The notes under the pieces are model-generated. The model was not told where the DNA came from, made no database searches, and saw nothing but the letters and a program-made list of their open reading frames with translations. A stretch of DNA of 64,000 nt from contig PCDI01000011.1 of the NCBI GenBank assembly GCA_002778195.1, positions 736,362 to 800,361 of the forward strand. The letters run 5' to 3'. The first letter of the stretch is position 1. Every line of letters starts with the position of its first letter. Source of the stretch: Raffaelea ambrosiae. Lineage: Eukaryota; Ascomycota; Sordariomycetes; Ophiostomatales; Ophiostomataceae. Below, one piece after another: positions 22,467-32,204 of the stretch. A program made the translations under genes and the position numbers.

Positions 22467-25124
22467 TCATGCCTCGGCCATGACCTCAGACACGTCTGGA
22501 TACCGCAGGTCGGCGTGTTCTTCTAGGAACTCCATCCATTGCTTGAGGAAATGGCTTCCTCTGGTCAAGTTAGAACATGTAGACATAAAGTCAAGCCGCG
22601 GGATCAGTGAAATCTAATAAAAGGGGGGAAGGGGGGAAGGGGGGGAGGGCTACCTCTTCACCGTCTCGGAATCCCCAATGACGGTCAGCGACCGTTTCGG
22701 CCGCGTCATGGCCACGTTCAGCCGCCGCTTCTCGGCCAGGAAGCCGACGTCGCCGGTCGTGTTGCTCCGCACCAGACTCACCACCACGGCCTCCTTCTCG
22801 CGGCCCTGGAACCCGTCGACGCTGCCGAGCTCGACGCCCGGGAACGCGGTCTTGAGGGGCGCCAGCAAGGCCAGCTGGGCATTGTACGGCGTGACGACGG
22901 CAATGTCGTCGGCCCGGAGGCCGGCCTCGACGAGCGTCCGCACGTGGCGGCGCACCAGCAGGGCCTCCATGGGGTTGCACTTGCTGTCCCCGAGGAGCTG
23001 GCTCTTGGTGTGGGCGGCGGTGGCGGCGGCGGCGGCGTCGCCGCCACGGCCCGACGCACGCTCGTCTCCCTCGGGAAAGTCGCCGCCCTGGGTGTCGATG
23101 AACACGAGGGGCTCGCGGGTCTCGTCGGTGTCCTGGACGGCGATGGGTGGGACATCGCCCTGGCGGTCGTACCGGATCTCCTTGAGCAGGCGGGCCTTGA
23201 CGGCCTCGGCGGCCACGAGACGGCCGTCGTAGAGCGTGTCCGAGGGGAAGCGCATAATGGCCTCGTGCATGCGGTACTGCGTGGTGAGCATGCGCTTGAT
23301 GGCGCTGCCGTGCAGGGCCAGCAGGCGGTCGAAGAGGGTGCACTCGAGGGAGAGTTTCGGGGCGGTCGTCGCGTCCGCCGGGGGCTGGGACGAGGCCGCG
23401 TCTTCTGCCTCGCGTGTGTCTTGTCTTTCCTTGCCTGCCTTGTCCGCCTTGTCCACCTTGTCCGCCTTGTCCACCTTGCCCGCCTTGCCCGCCTTGTCCG
23501 CCTTGCCCGCCTTGTCCGCCTTGCCCGCCTTGCCCGCCTTGCCTGCCTTGCCTCCTGGCTTGCCCGGCTTCCCTGTCCCCGTCCCCTTGGCTCTGTCTGC
23601 CTGGCCGGTGGTCGGGGGCGCCTTCTTCGTCTTCACCGTCGGCGGCAGCTGCAGGTGGTCGCCGGCCAGCACCGCCTTCCGCGCCGTCAGCAGCGGCACC
23701 CAGCACTGCGCCTCCAGCGCCTGGCTCGCCTCGTCGATGACGACCACATCAAAGGCGGTGGCGATCTCGTCGCCGGGGACGGTCCGCAGCTGGCTCCCGC
23801 CGGCGCCGTGCAGCGTGGCCAGCACGATGCGGCTGGACGCCACGAGGTCCCGCACGCACCGCCGCTCGCGCGCGCGGTATTCTTTGCGGAGGTCCTTCAG
23901 TTCGGCGTAGAGGGCCCGGCGGTTGGTGCTCGGCTTTTTAGCCGCGCCGGCGCCCTTGGCGGCGCCCTTGGCGGCGGCGCCGCCCCGGGCGCCGGCGGGG
24001 GGCCGCAGCTCGCGCTGCTTGGCGTCCAGGTCGCTGCGGACGTCCCGCACAATGGCGCCCGCCTCGGAGGTCTGGGTCAGGACGTCGAGCGAGTGGCCCA
24101 GCACCGACGGCAGCAGCCGGGCCGGGTGGCCCAGGCGCACCATGGGCACGCGGTGCGGTGCCAGGCGCTCGACCAGGTTGTCGACGGCGATGTTGGACGG
24201 CCCGCAGACGAGCACGCGCTGGCCGCGGCGGAGGGCCAGCTGCAGGATCAGCTCGACCAGCGTGTGCGTCTTGCCCGTGCCGGGCGGGCCGTGGATCAGC
24301 GCCACGTCGGAGGCGGCCAGGGCAAAGCGCACCGCGTCTTTTTGCGACTCGTTGAGCGTCGGGTCCACCCACTCCATGTCGGGTTGGTCCGCCGCCGGCG
24401 ACGTCGTTGGGTCCCCGGCCGCCGGCGATGTCGTTAGGTCCCCGGCAGTCGGCGACGTCGTTGGGTCCCCGGCCGCCGGCGACGCCCGCCCAAACAGCAC
24501 CTGCATCAGCGGCGTGTACGACGACGGCGCCATGTTCTGGAGCGTCTTCATCGTCAGCGTCATCCGCTTGTACGTCACGTCGTCGGCCAGCTTGAGAAGC
24601 CAGACCCGGCTGCTGCCGCGGAGAGCGTCCACGGAGGACCCCCCCCCCGGCGCCGCATCCTCGTCCACGGCCACCTCGAGCGCCGCCCGCCGCACCCGCG
24701 TCACCACGCCCCGCACGCCCTTCTTTTCCAGCTCGCGCATCTCCTGCTTCTTGGCGCTGCCGCCCGGCTGCTCGGCCACGAGGACAATGTCGCCTGTGCG
24801 GATGCGGTGCTCGGGCAGCGCCGTCGCGTCGTGGGCGTCGTGGGCGTCGTTGGACTCGTTTGCGTCTTTCGAGACTTTCGAGACTTTCGCGACGGCCGCA
24901 TCCGGGCCCAGCGTCAGCACGGTCCGGCCGCCCATGCCGGTGCGCTGGCCGTCGATGGTCAGGTTGGTCAGGGCCATGCCGGCGCGCTGCAGGGCCGACG
25001 GCGTGTGGCCGCCGACGGCCGCGGCGGTCTCGGCGACCTCGGACTGCAGCTCGGCAGCCAGGAGGTCGATCTGGGCGGCGGCAAAGGCCGGCACGTCGAC
25101 CGGTGCCAGCCGAGGTGGTGGCAT
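22467..25124 (-). CDS. Hcs1/SMUBP2-type superfamily 1 helicase, 854 aa, two exons
   Basis: Exons are 25124-22654 and 22560-22467. The start is in CTCACAATGCC. Helicase motifs in order: Q-like NESQKDAV (258-265), Walker A GPPGTGKT (279-286), CGPSNIAVDNL (motif Ia, about 308-317), IDEASQ (463-468), GDHLQLPP (488-495), TTQYRMH (614-620), VDGFQGREK (769-777) and NVAMTRPK (803-810). Together they identify an ATP-driven UPF1-like helicase of the Hcs1/IGHMBP2 branch (yeast Hcs1 is a DNA helicase purified with polymerase alpha; that is family knowledge). A separate exon supplies the C-terminus GSHFLKQWMEFLEE and 16 further residues; DSETVKRGS..FLK..MEFLEE is the usual end of this family. There are two odd insertions: AAGDPTTSP repeats before the helicase core and a Lys/Ala/Gly/Asp-rich stretch (about 510-566) between motifs III and IV. 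No R3H or AN1 zinc-finger domain follows. Confidence 0.95.
22561..22653 (-). other. 3' intron of the helicase gene (93 bases)
   Basis: Minus-strand donor GTAGCC after GTGAAGAG, acceptor TTGACCAG, and a good branch site CTAAC 11 bases before the acceptor AG. The donor GTAG also supplies an immediate in-frame TAG, so an unspliced reading stops after VKR and misses the last 30 residues. Confidence 0.88.
23427..23585. repeat. 9-base coding repeat array in the helicase (Lys-Ala-Gly/Asp units)
   Basis: Plus strand shows repeated CTTGTCCGC / CTTGCCCGC units, about 13-15 copies, encoding KAGKADKAGK-type sequence on the minus strand. The array lies between motifs III and IV of the helicase, in register with the reading frame, so copy-number change would not shift the frame. 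Confidence 0.9.
24387..24480. repeat. 27-base coding repeat in the helicase (AAGDPTTSP)
   Basis: Three consecutive 27-base units encode P-A/T-A-G-D-P/L-T-T-S, with a partial fourth. They lie in the linker between the N-terminal domain and the helicase core. Confidence 0.9.
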
Positions 25125-25759
25125 TGTGAGTAGGCAAGGGGAGCGGGAGAATGTGGGCAGGGAAAGAGATATGTGTGTTCCCCACGGGACGGGGCGTTGG
25201 TGGGAAGAGGAGAACTAGAATGGCTGGAAGAAAGGATGAAAGCTCTCTTTTTGAGGTGTGTTGTTTGCCTAAAGTGGGATGAAAAAGAGTGACGTTGGTT
25301 TTGGTGGATTTCATTGGCCCGACCACTGAAACGGTCAAACACCCAGTGTGGTGGCACGCCTAATTCCCAGCGAACTCCCACATATATGCAAGCATAATGG
25401 CCCATAATGGTCGTCTGAGATTCCTAGGTCGTGTGCGGACAAAAAATCGATTCATGCTTATTGTAAACAAATGGTATGTCTCCTATCGCCAACCCCAATG
25501 ACTGGTCCAACCGTCCACCACGTCCACCAGCTGGTATGATGTCCAAGGTCTCTGAAAAGCCCATCCAAAATCTCCCCAGCTATGGCTACATATGCAAGAT
25601 GGCCACAGCGACCCGTTCTCAGATACAAACGCCCGTAAACGCCCATGAAATGCCCAGTCATGCAAGAGGTACCAACACCATCCGCTGCGAAACGTCACCA
25701 CGGACCCATCCCTTGTATGAGACACAAGTGTGTCTGTCGTGCCATTCTCGCCCCTCGCC
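25125..25759. other. Intergenic region between helicase and DUF202 genes
   Basis: 635 bases between two minus-strand genes. It serves as the helicase upstream region and the DUF202 3' region. Purine-rich (CT-rich on the coding strand) sequence lies at 25130-25250. No other gene is seen. Confidence 0.6.
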
Positions 25760-27049
25760 TCACACGGCCGGCTGTACAACCACGACCACAACCAAGGACG
25801 CCACCATCAAGCCCAAGGCCACCAGCGACACAACCAGAATGGTGCCCCGGCTCGCGGGGAACTTGCCCCGAATGATCCACTGCTGGCTCTGGTAGTACCG
25901 CTGGTAGCCCAGAAACAAGATCAGAATGCTGATGGCCAGGAACGTCGTGCCCAGCGGCCGGCCCAGACGCCGCAGCTGCTCGAAATGGTCGTCGTCGCCG
26001 CCCTCGTCGCCCGTGCTCGTGTTCAGCCGGAACAGCTGCGTCACGGCGATGCCAATGGACGCAAACGCCAGCGACGTGCGCAGCCAGGCCAGAAAGGTGC
26101 GCTCCAGGGCCAGGTGGTCGCGCGCGACGCTGCCCTTGTTCTCGAGCTCAATGGATTGGAAGTTGGCCAAGAGGGCCGACCACCAGGGGGGAGGGGCGGC
26201 GGCCACCGTCGCTTCTGGTCCTGGTCCTGGTCCTGGTCCCCGTTCAGTGGCCGTCGACCTGCGGGAGCGCGCGCCACTTCCCGGCGCGGATCCGGCTACA
26301 GGTGCGGACCCCGACGCGATGCTCTGGTAGTTGAGGTGGCGTGCGGAGCCGTGGCGGCTGTTGTGGGCCATGATGCCGGTGGTCTCGTCGGCGCTCGTGT
26401 TGCCGTCGGCTTCGGTGAGGTAGGCTGTTGTCGCCGGAGCGCCAGACTTGGGACTGGCCATGGCGCCGGGTGCAGACTGGTTGCGCAGGAGCGGCTCGGG
26501 GCGCACAGAGGTACCGGATCGGCGAGGCTGTTCGGCAGCAGCAAGGTCTTCGGCGCGTTGTCGGGCCGTCTGTTGGGAGGCAGTCAGAAACAAAAAAATA
26601 AAATAAAAATAAAAGGGGGGCCGAGGTAAGTATGGGGGAGCCAGCAACTGGACGTGGTATGCCACGTGCGTTGTCTGGGAGGGGGAAAAAAAAGGCTTGG
26701 CCCTTACCTCGAGAATGGCATCCAACCGGTCTTGGGTGGACTGGCGCCGCACCAGCCGCGGGAAATTGGCGCTGGAGCTGGAGGGCACGCCTGGGCTGGA
26801 GCTGGCGCTGGAGACCTGCTGGCGACGAGGAGAAGACGGGCTGGTGCTCAGAGGAGGGAGGGATGCGGTCGTCGTCGCAAGGGGGAAAGGGGAGGGGGGG
26901 CAGGAGGAGGAGCAGGAGGCTGTCGTCAAAGCTGGTTCCTCGGAGGATCGCACGGGCTGGACAGGCTGGGGCGAAGAGGCGGACGGATTCGCAGCGTCAG
27001 GAGAAGAAGGGGCAGGAGGAGCAGGCTCTTCAGCAGTGGAGGCGGCCAT
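25760..27049 (-). CDS. DUF202-domain three-span membrane protein, 383 aa, two exons
   Basis: Exons are 27049-26708 and 26569-25760, joined in phase 0 (AILE to TARQRAEDL). The start is in CACTATGGCC. The first 240 residues are disordered, Ser/Pro/Ala-rich, with a GPGPGPGP stretch near 225-232. The DUF202 core starts at about 262 with VARDHLALERTFLAWLRTSL, the family signature, followed by membrane spans at about 276-294, 319-336 and 356-379. DUF202 proteins (bacterial YidH-like and the C-terminal membrane part of Vtc proteins) are membrane proteins of largely unknown biochemistry. This one lacks the SPX domain of Vtc2-4 and is much longer than Vtc1, so a role in polyphosphate synthesis should not be assumed. 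The intron is a multiple of three without stops, so an unspliced reading adds 46 extra residues. Confidence 0.9.
   Translation of the reverse strand: MAASTAEEPAPPAPSSPDAANPSASSPQPVQPVRSSEEPALTTASCSSSCPPSPFPLATTTASLPPLSTSPSSPRRQQVSSASSSPGVPSSSSANFPRLVRRQSTQDRLDAILEVRAKPFFSPSQTTHVAYHVQLLAPPYLPRPPFYFYFIFLFLTASQQTARQRAEDLAAAEQPRRSGTSVRPEPLLRNQSAPGAMASPKSGAPATTAYLTEADGNTSADETTGIMAHNSRHGSARHLNYQSIASGSAPVAGSAPGSGARSRRSTATERGPGPGPGPEATVAAAPPPWWSALLANFQSIELENKGSVARDHLALERTFLAWLRTSLAFASIGIAVTQLFRLNTSTGDEGGDDDHFEQLRRLGRPLGTTFLAISILILFLGYQRYYQSQQWIIRGKFPASRGTILVVSLVALGLMVASLVVVVVVQPAV
26570..26707 (-). other. Intron of the DUF202 gene (138 bases)
   Basis: Minus-strand donor GTAAGG after CTCGAG, acceptor CCCAACAG before ACGGCC, branch-like CTGAC 12 bases before the acceptor AG. 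It is frame-neutral (46 codons, no stop). The retained peptide would contain a hydrophobic Pro/Tyr/Phe-rich stretch unlike its surroundings, which favours splicing. Confidence 0.85.
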
Positions 27050-27711
27050 AGTGCCACATTATAAGAAAGGCGGGAAGCCTTTCGGGAAGGAGGAGCTGGT
27101 CGCGTAGCTTCCCCGTAGTCCGTGAGTGGTGTGTGGTGTTTGGTGCGTGGTGTGTGTGTGTGTGTGCGTGCCGTAATGGCTCCCAGAGGCCACGGAGCTG
27201 CAGGGGTGGGTCCACGCGATATTGTGCATCAAAGAGCAAAGCACGCACGAGGCAGGTGCGACCCTAGGAGCACTGGCACTTTGTCTCGCTTGGCAGTCCG
27301 ATAGCTACAGTAGTTACGCCGCAGTGGTCGAGACCAGCGACAAGACAAGGCCAAAAAGACGTGCTGCAGTTGCGAGTGGGGAGGAGCAGAGATCACGTCA
27401 ACAGCTCGGGCGATGGCGACAAAAAGCAATGGAGCACAAGCAGGTTAGTTGATCAGAAAGAGGTGAGCCAGGAGAGAGGAAGGGAAAAAACACCAAAAAA
27501 AAAGAGGAGATCCAGAAATCCCCCCAATTAATAGTAGAGCACGCCAGAAAAACAAGGTCACTAACTATATAGTAACTACGCTGTACGATACGTACCAGTA
27601 ACTAGCTCTGAAAAACCGTTGCTTCAAAGGGATCGTAGCGCTGGTTGGCTGGTGGGGTAGCTTTCGATAGCCTGCCATTGAGAAGGCTGCCAGATCTAGA
27701 GGGGCCATTTA

Positions 27712-27803
27712 GGCCCGTTTGGAGGGCCCGTTTAGAGGGCCCGTTTAGAGGGCCCATTTAGAAGGCCCATTTAGAAGGCCCATAGAGACGGCCCATAGAG
27801 AAC
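27712..27803. repeat. 13-bp tandem array (GGCCCGTTTAGAG), seven copies
   Basis: Units begin at 27712, 27725, 27738, 27751, 27764, 27777 and 27790. They drift stepwise from GGCCCGTTTGGAG through GGCCCGTTTAGAG and GGCCCATTTAGAA to GGCCCATAGAGAC, so neighbouring copies are most alike, as expected of recent local slippage. Confidence 0.93.
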
Positions 27804-29430
27804 GGCCTTGAACTCTCGGATGTTACATACAGATACGCAATACAGATACGGTTGCAGGACACGAGCCCACAGCCAAGAGACAGCACAGCGGACTCGCCAA
27901 GGTCTGGGCCTGTCGCTGCGGCTATGGCGACATTGCTGTGCAGATGGAGTGATGTACAATCAATTGGCGCATTTCGCAAGCTGCGTGGTTTAGAGGCAGA
28001 TCGATTCACCCTTCCTGGCAAGAGACAAGACACTTTACTTCCAAATGGGAACCAAATGGGAACCATTGCGGGAGCTGTCTTTCCTCACTTAACCGTCGAG
28101 GCAACCGGGTCAATTGATCTGGGCACGGGATCTCCCCGCGAGGGCAAGTGCGCTGGTCTCGTGATTTGCTTTAGATGACTGTATATGGGTGGCCATGCCT
28201 CTTTTCTGCGCATAGCAGGCCACAACTGCAACAAAAAAGAAGAAGAGAAAGAAAAAGAAAAAGAAAAAGAAAAAAGATGTTGGAGGCACCCGTCACGGGA
28301 CACCCAGTTGACAATGGCCGCCCTGGCGAGGAAAAACGAGATGGGCTGTCCTGGGGTATCCGAGATCTCTAGAGGCAAAGACATCCCGGACACATCAGAG
28401 AGCATGAAAGGGGTCGAAAACAAAGCCGCGCAGGTGAGGCGCAAAGACGGCGGCCGGCGATGCTGAAACACGGCGGGCGTATCTTGGGGCCGACGCGGCT
28501 GGCCCCGCGCCTTTCTGGAGAACAGCCGTCTCCGTGTGCAGGTCTGTCCCGTCCTGTTCGGCCACAAAGAGGGCATCGCATACGGGGTGCACGGCAAGAT
28601 GCGTCTATACGGCTGTACTCTGTACGGCTGGTGTCGATTCGCTCAGCCTTGTAAAACCGGGAGAGTCCCCACTCTTTCTTGCGGCCGATCTTTCCCTGGT
28701 CCGCCGACGAGCGTTGCTCTGCAAGCTCAGCTGTTGAAACGGTAGGGTTCGCGACAAGCGACACTCTCTGTCGGAATGACAGACGAAACAGACACAATTG
28801 CAGCCATGGACGTGAGGAGGCTGTCTTTGAGAATGCTACGGCATAGCACCAAATAACTGCCATGCCGGCAAAGCCTTTGGACGTTGGCGAGGAGGGCGGT
28901 CCTTGATGCTGGACCGAGATGCTCGAGGCCCGCGGCCAACACCGGGACGCCTACTTGCTTGTTCGCTGGATGCTAAGCACACCTGTTGGTGGTGCCGAGT
29001 TCGGAGCCAAGCCAGGACATGCCCCCTCGGCTACCAAAAGTAGCCAGCAAACCAGCAGCAAACCCTGTTCATGGTTGACAACTATCGAAACCAGGTTGGA
29101 ACCAGGTTGGAACCGGGTTGGTATGAGCTGCTTACGACTGATGAGCTGCCTAGCTGCTAGGGTTTGGCCTGCATGGTACTATTTCCCTGCTCTGAATTGA
29201 TCTGGTTGTCACTTGACTGGTTGGACGCCTTTTAGAATCGCGAGGCCGAAGTCTTCAGCCCCAAGATCAAAATGACACAACGGAGAGACCACGTGGTGCT
29301 TGGTTTGGGCTCATGATCTGGGACTTTTGCACGAAACAGAAGGAAGGAAAAAGAAAAGAAAAAAAGGCCCCGAGCGCCGTGAGTTGGGATATTGTTTGTT
29401 GCGTTCTGCATCCAACAAGTGAAAAAGAAG

Positions 29431-29485
29431 GGACTTTGTATAGACTTTGTATGGACTTTGTATGGACTTTGTAGGACTTTGTATC
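29431..29485. repeat. ~11-bp tandem repeat (GGACTTTGTAT)
   Basis: Five copies of GACTTTGTA with spacing of 10-12 bases. Confidence 0.88.
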
Positions 29486-30045
29486 CGTGCGGGCTTCCTG
29501 CAGAACAAAACGCGCTCGGACTGGCAAGCAGCAGGATCACAGGACGCGAGGGGAAACGGGCTGGCTGCGTCAGTGTGCCGTCCGAGCAACAAGATCCAGC
29601 CAACAAGAAAGAAAGTTTGGCTCGAAACGATGCGAGCGGATGACGACGACGGGCAGTCACGAAAGTGAAGCCGCAACGGGACTAGTTTGTGAGGACAACC
29701 AAGTCATTATGAATACAAAGACCCTGCCCCGGCTGCCCCTACAGGCTGTTGTGCGGTCTGCTGTGCACGCGGGGAAAAAAAAACGGAAAAAACAACAGTG
29801 ATGGCAGACACCTCGCCATTGTAGGCAAATCCGGACCGCCTGTGGAGCCGTTGCAAAGTCGCACCCACACTCGCTGACCCGGGTTCGTTCCAGCCTTGCC
29901 AGGGAGAGAGAGATTGACCCCCCCACGCGCTAACCAAGCCTCGTAGGAAAAAAGGGGAGTGGATCGCACCGGACAGCTTCCTCCTGGTCTGTGTACACAA
30001 AAGCACGCGCACCCGGACCGACACGCGACGAATCTGGCGGTCTCC

Positions 30046-30057
30046 ATGGCCGTATGA
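30046..30057 (+). promoter_or_regulatory. Three-codon upstream ORF overlapping the carboxylesterase start
   Basis: ATGGCCGTATGA encodes Met-Ala-Val-stop. Its stop overlaps the first in-frame ATG of the carboxylesterase (30054) as ATGA. The ATG at 30046 has a strong downstream G (CCATGG), so scanning ribosomes could use it and reinitiate at 30054 or 30063. Whether the transcript includes it is unknown. Confidence 0.4.
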
Positions 30058-32204
30058 CAGCAATGGGTGTTGTTCCAGCGGCCGCCACGGCAGCCACAGC
30101 AGCCACAGCGGAAGACGCGAATGCGTCTGCGGCGCGCGCGGCGACCGATCGGGCGCCTTCCTCCTCGGGCGGCGTCCAGCCAGGCGGCGGGCCTCACGAT
30201 GCGCCCCACCCGTCGGTCTCGTCACCCGGTCCGCCACCCGGTCCGTCACCCGGTCCGTCACCCGGTCCGTCACCTCCCCCTTGGGACATCCCCCCCTGGT
30301 ACCGCAACCCCTGCTCGCTGCTCGCCCTCGTCATCGCCCTCCTCCTCGCCGGCCTCGTCGCCCTCGCCGTCTGCGTCCCCGTCTTCTACTACCGCGACGT
30401 CGTCGACCCCGTCCGCGGGCCCCGCGTCGACCTCGGCTATGCGCGCTACGCCGGCACCGCCCTGCCGGCGGCCGACCACGACGGCGTCGCCATCCACCGC
30501 TTCCTGGGCATGCGCTTTGCGGCGCCGCCCACGGGGGACCGCCGGTGGCGGGCCCCCGTGGCGCCGGCCCCCACGCGCGCCGTGCAGCCGGCCAAGGCGT
30601 TTGGCCCCCTCTGCTGGGCCGTGGGCGCCGCCCTCGGCGACGGCGGCCAGGACGAAGACTGCCTGTTTGTCAACGTGTGGGCGCCGGCCGCCGCCGCCGC
30701 CGCCGCCCCGGTTCCCGTCTGGGTCTTCATCCAGGGCGGCGGCTACGTCGCGGATGCGAATGCCAACTGGGACGGGGCCGACGTGGTGGCCCGGTCGGGG
30801 GGCCACGTCGTGCTGGTGAATTTCAACTACCGGGTCGGGCTGTGGGGGTTTCTCGCGGGGGGGCCCCTACAGGGGTACGACGGGGCGTCCGCCTCGTCGT
30901 CGTCGTCCCCCGGCCACCTCAATGTGGGCCTCCTCGACCAGCGCTTCCTGCTCGCCTGGGTCCAGCAGCACATTGCCCAGTTCGGCGGCGACCCGGCGCA
31001 CGTCGTCCTCCACGGCGCGTCGGCCGGGGCCGGGTCCGTGGCCCAGCACACCGTCGCCTACGGCGGCCGCGACGACGGCCTGTTTGTCGCCGCCGCCGCC
31101 GAGTCGGTCTTTCTGCCGACCCAGCCCACGGCCGCGGAGCGGGCCTGGCAGTACCAGCGCGTGGCCGAGGCGGTGGGCTGCGACGCCGCCGCCTCCGCCT
31201 CGTCCCTGTCGTGCCTGCGCAACACCTCGACCGCCGACCTGCAGGCCGCCGCCAACGTGGCCCGCCCCTTCCCCGGACGCGCCCACAGCCCCGTCTTCGC
31301 CTGGGGCCCCTGCGTCGACGGCACGCTGCTCCCCGACCGCCCGTCGGTGCTGCTCGCCCAGGGCCGCTTCCTGCGCGTGCCCATGCTGTACGGCGTGGCC
31401 ACCAACGAGGGCCGGTCGTTTGTGGCCGACGCGGCGACGGCGGCCGCGGCCGTCGCCTTTCTGGAGGACCAGTATCCGGGGCTGGCGACCAACGCGACGG
31501 GACACGCGTCGACCTCGACCTCGTCCTCCTCGTCCTCCTCGTCCTCGTCCTCCCTGGCGGCCACCCTCTTCGACGCGTACTACCCCCAGGTCGACCCCGA
31601 CGTGCCCGGCCACCAGGCCTGGTTTGCCACGCTGGCCCAGGCGTACGGCGATGCCACGTTCATCTGCGGCGCCGTGAACCTGCTCGATGCGGTGGCCAGA
31701 GGATGGTCCAACGCGTCCCACGCGTCCCACGCGTCCCACGCGTCCCACGCGGACGCACCCCCCCTCTTTGCCTACCGCTACAACATGCAAGACGCCGCCC
31801 TCCTCGCCACCGGCGGCGGCGTCATGCACCTCCTCGACGCGGCGGCCATCTTCGGCCCCGGCAACGTCAACGGCCTCGTCGCGCCCAGCTACAGCACGTA
31901 CAACGCCGGGCTCGTCCCCGTCATGATGGACTACTACATTTCGTTTGTGCGCGCCCTCGATCCCAACGTGTACCGGCATGCGGGCGCGGCCGTGTGGGCC
32001 AAGTGGACAGCGTCGTCGTCGACGACGACGACGAATACGACAAGCACGACGAATACGACAAGCACAGCGAATACGAACACGACAGAAACAGGCAACCGAC
32101 TGGTCATCCAGGCCGCGGACAACCAGACCCTGGAGGCCATCTCGTCCGCCGACGCGGCACGATGCCGCATGTGGCTGTCCGTGGCCCGCGAGATGGAGCA
32201 GTAG
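30054..32204 (+). CDS. Membrane-anchored type-B carboxylesterase (alpha/beta hydrolase), 716 aa
   Basis: Single exon. The first in-frame ATG is 30054; a second at 30063 has the better context (G at -3, G at +4) and would give 713 aa. Residues 1-85 are cytosolic, low-complexity, with PGPS repeats. A hydrophobic span at about 88-112 makes a type II anchor, putting the catalytic domain outside the cytosol. Family marks: FLGMRFAAPPTGDRRW (150-165), EDCLFVNVWAP (201-211), oxyanion-hole GGG (228-230), DQRFLLAWVQQHIAQFGGDP (295-314), nucleophile Ser323 in GASAG, acid Glu452 in TNEG, and likely His592 in GGGVMHLLDAAAIFGPG. It should hydrolyse esters; the substrate is not readable from sequence. Low-complexity insertions are a Ser run (490-500), SHA repeats (555-566) and a Thr/Asn tail (654-678). 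The GC-rich DNA also leaves long false frames open on both strands. Confidence 0.9.
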   Translation: MTAMGVVPAAATAATAATAEDANASAARAATDRAPSSSGGVQPGGGPHDAPHPSVSSPGPPPGPSPGPSPGPSPPPWDIPPWYRNPCSLLALVIALLLAGLVALAVCVPVFYYRDVVDPVRGPRVDLGYARYAGTALPAADHDGVAIHRFLGMRFAAPPTGDRRWRAPVAPAPTRAVQPAKAFGPLCWAVGAALGDGGQDEDCLFVNVWAPAAAAAAAPVPVWVFIQGGGYVADANANWDGADVVARSGGHVVLVNFNYRVGLWGFLAGGPLQGYDGASASSSSSPGHLNVGLLDQRFLLAWVQQHIAQFGGDPAHVVLHGASAGAGSVAQHTVAYGGRDDGLFVAAAAESVFLPTQPTAAERAWQYQRVAEAVGCDAAASASSLSCLRNTSTADLQAAANVARPFPGRAHSPVFAWGPCVDGTLLPDRPSVLLAQGRFLRVPMLYGVATNEGRSFVADAATAAAAVAFLEDQYPGLATNATGHASTSTSSSSSSSSSSSLAATLFDAYYPQVDPDVPGHQAWFATLAQAYGDATFICGAVNLLDAVARGWSNASHASHASHASHADAPPLFAYRYNMQDAALLATGGGVMHLLDAAAIFGPGNVNGLVAPSYSTYNAGLVPVMMDYYISFVRALDPNVYRHAGAAVWAKWTASSSTTTTNTTSTTNTTSTANTNTTETGNRLVIQAADNQTLEAISSADAARCRMWLSVAREMEQ
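30223..30270. repeat. 12-base coding repeat (PGPS) in the carboxylesterase
   Basis: Four units of CACCCGGTCCGT, in frame, encoding the Pro-Gly-Pro-Ser repeats just before the membrane anchor. Confidence 0.9.
31709..31750. repeat. 9-base coding repeat (Ser-His-Ala) in the carboxylesterase
   Basis: Four near-perfect CGCGTCCCA units in frame, encoding SHASHASHA in the catalytic domain region before the catalytic His. Confidence 0.88.

Larger units (their letters stand above)
27050..30053. other. Divergent intergenic region between DUF202 and carboxylesterase genes
   Basis: About 3 kb that must hold both promoters. It contains a GT repeat near 27148-27166, a 13-base tandem array (27712-27803), AAAGAA purine tracts near 28232-28275 and a GGACTTTGTAT array (29431-29485). 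No open frame here has a domain-like composition. Confidence 0.6.

Noticed and set aside
22944..24437. 497-codon plus-strand frame over the helicase
   Set aside because: Antisense shadow of the helicase; repeats in it are the complement of the Lys-rich array.
25760..27049. DUF202 protein as a Vtc polyphosphate polymerase subunit
   Set aside because: No SPX or polymerase domain and the N-terminus is a long disordered region unlike Vtc1; only the membrane domain is shared.
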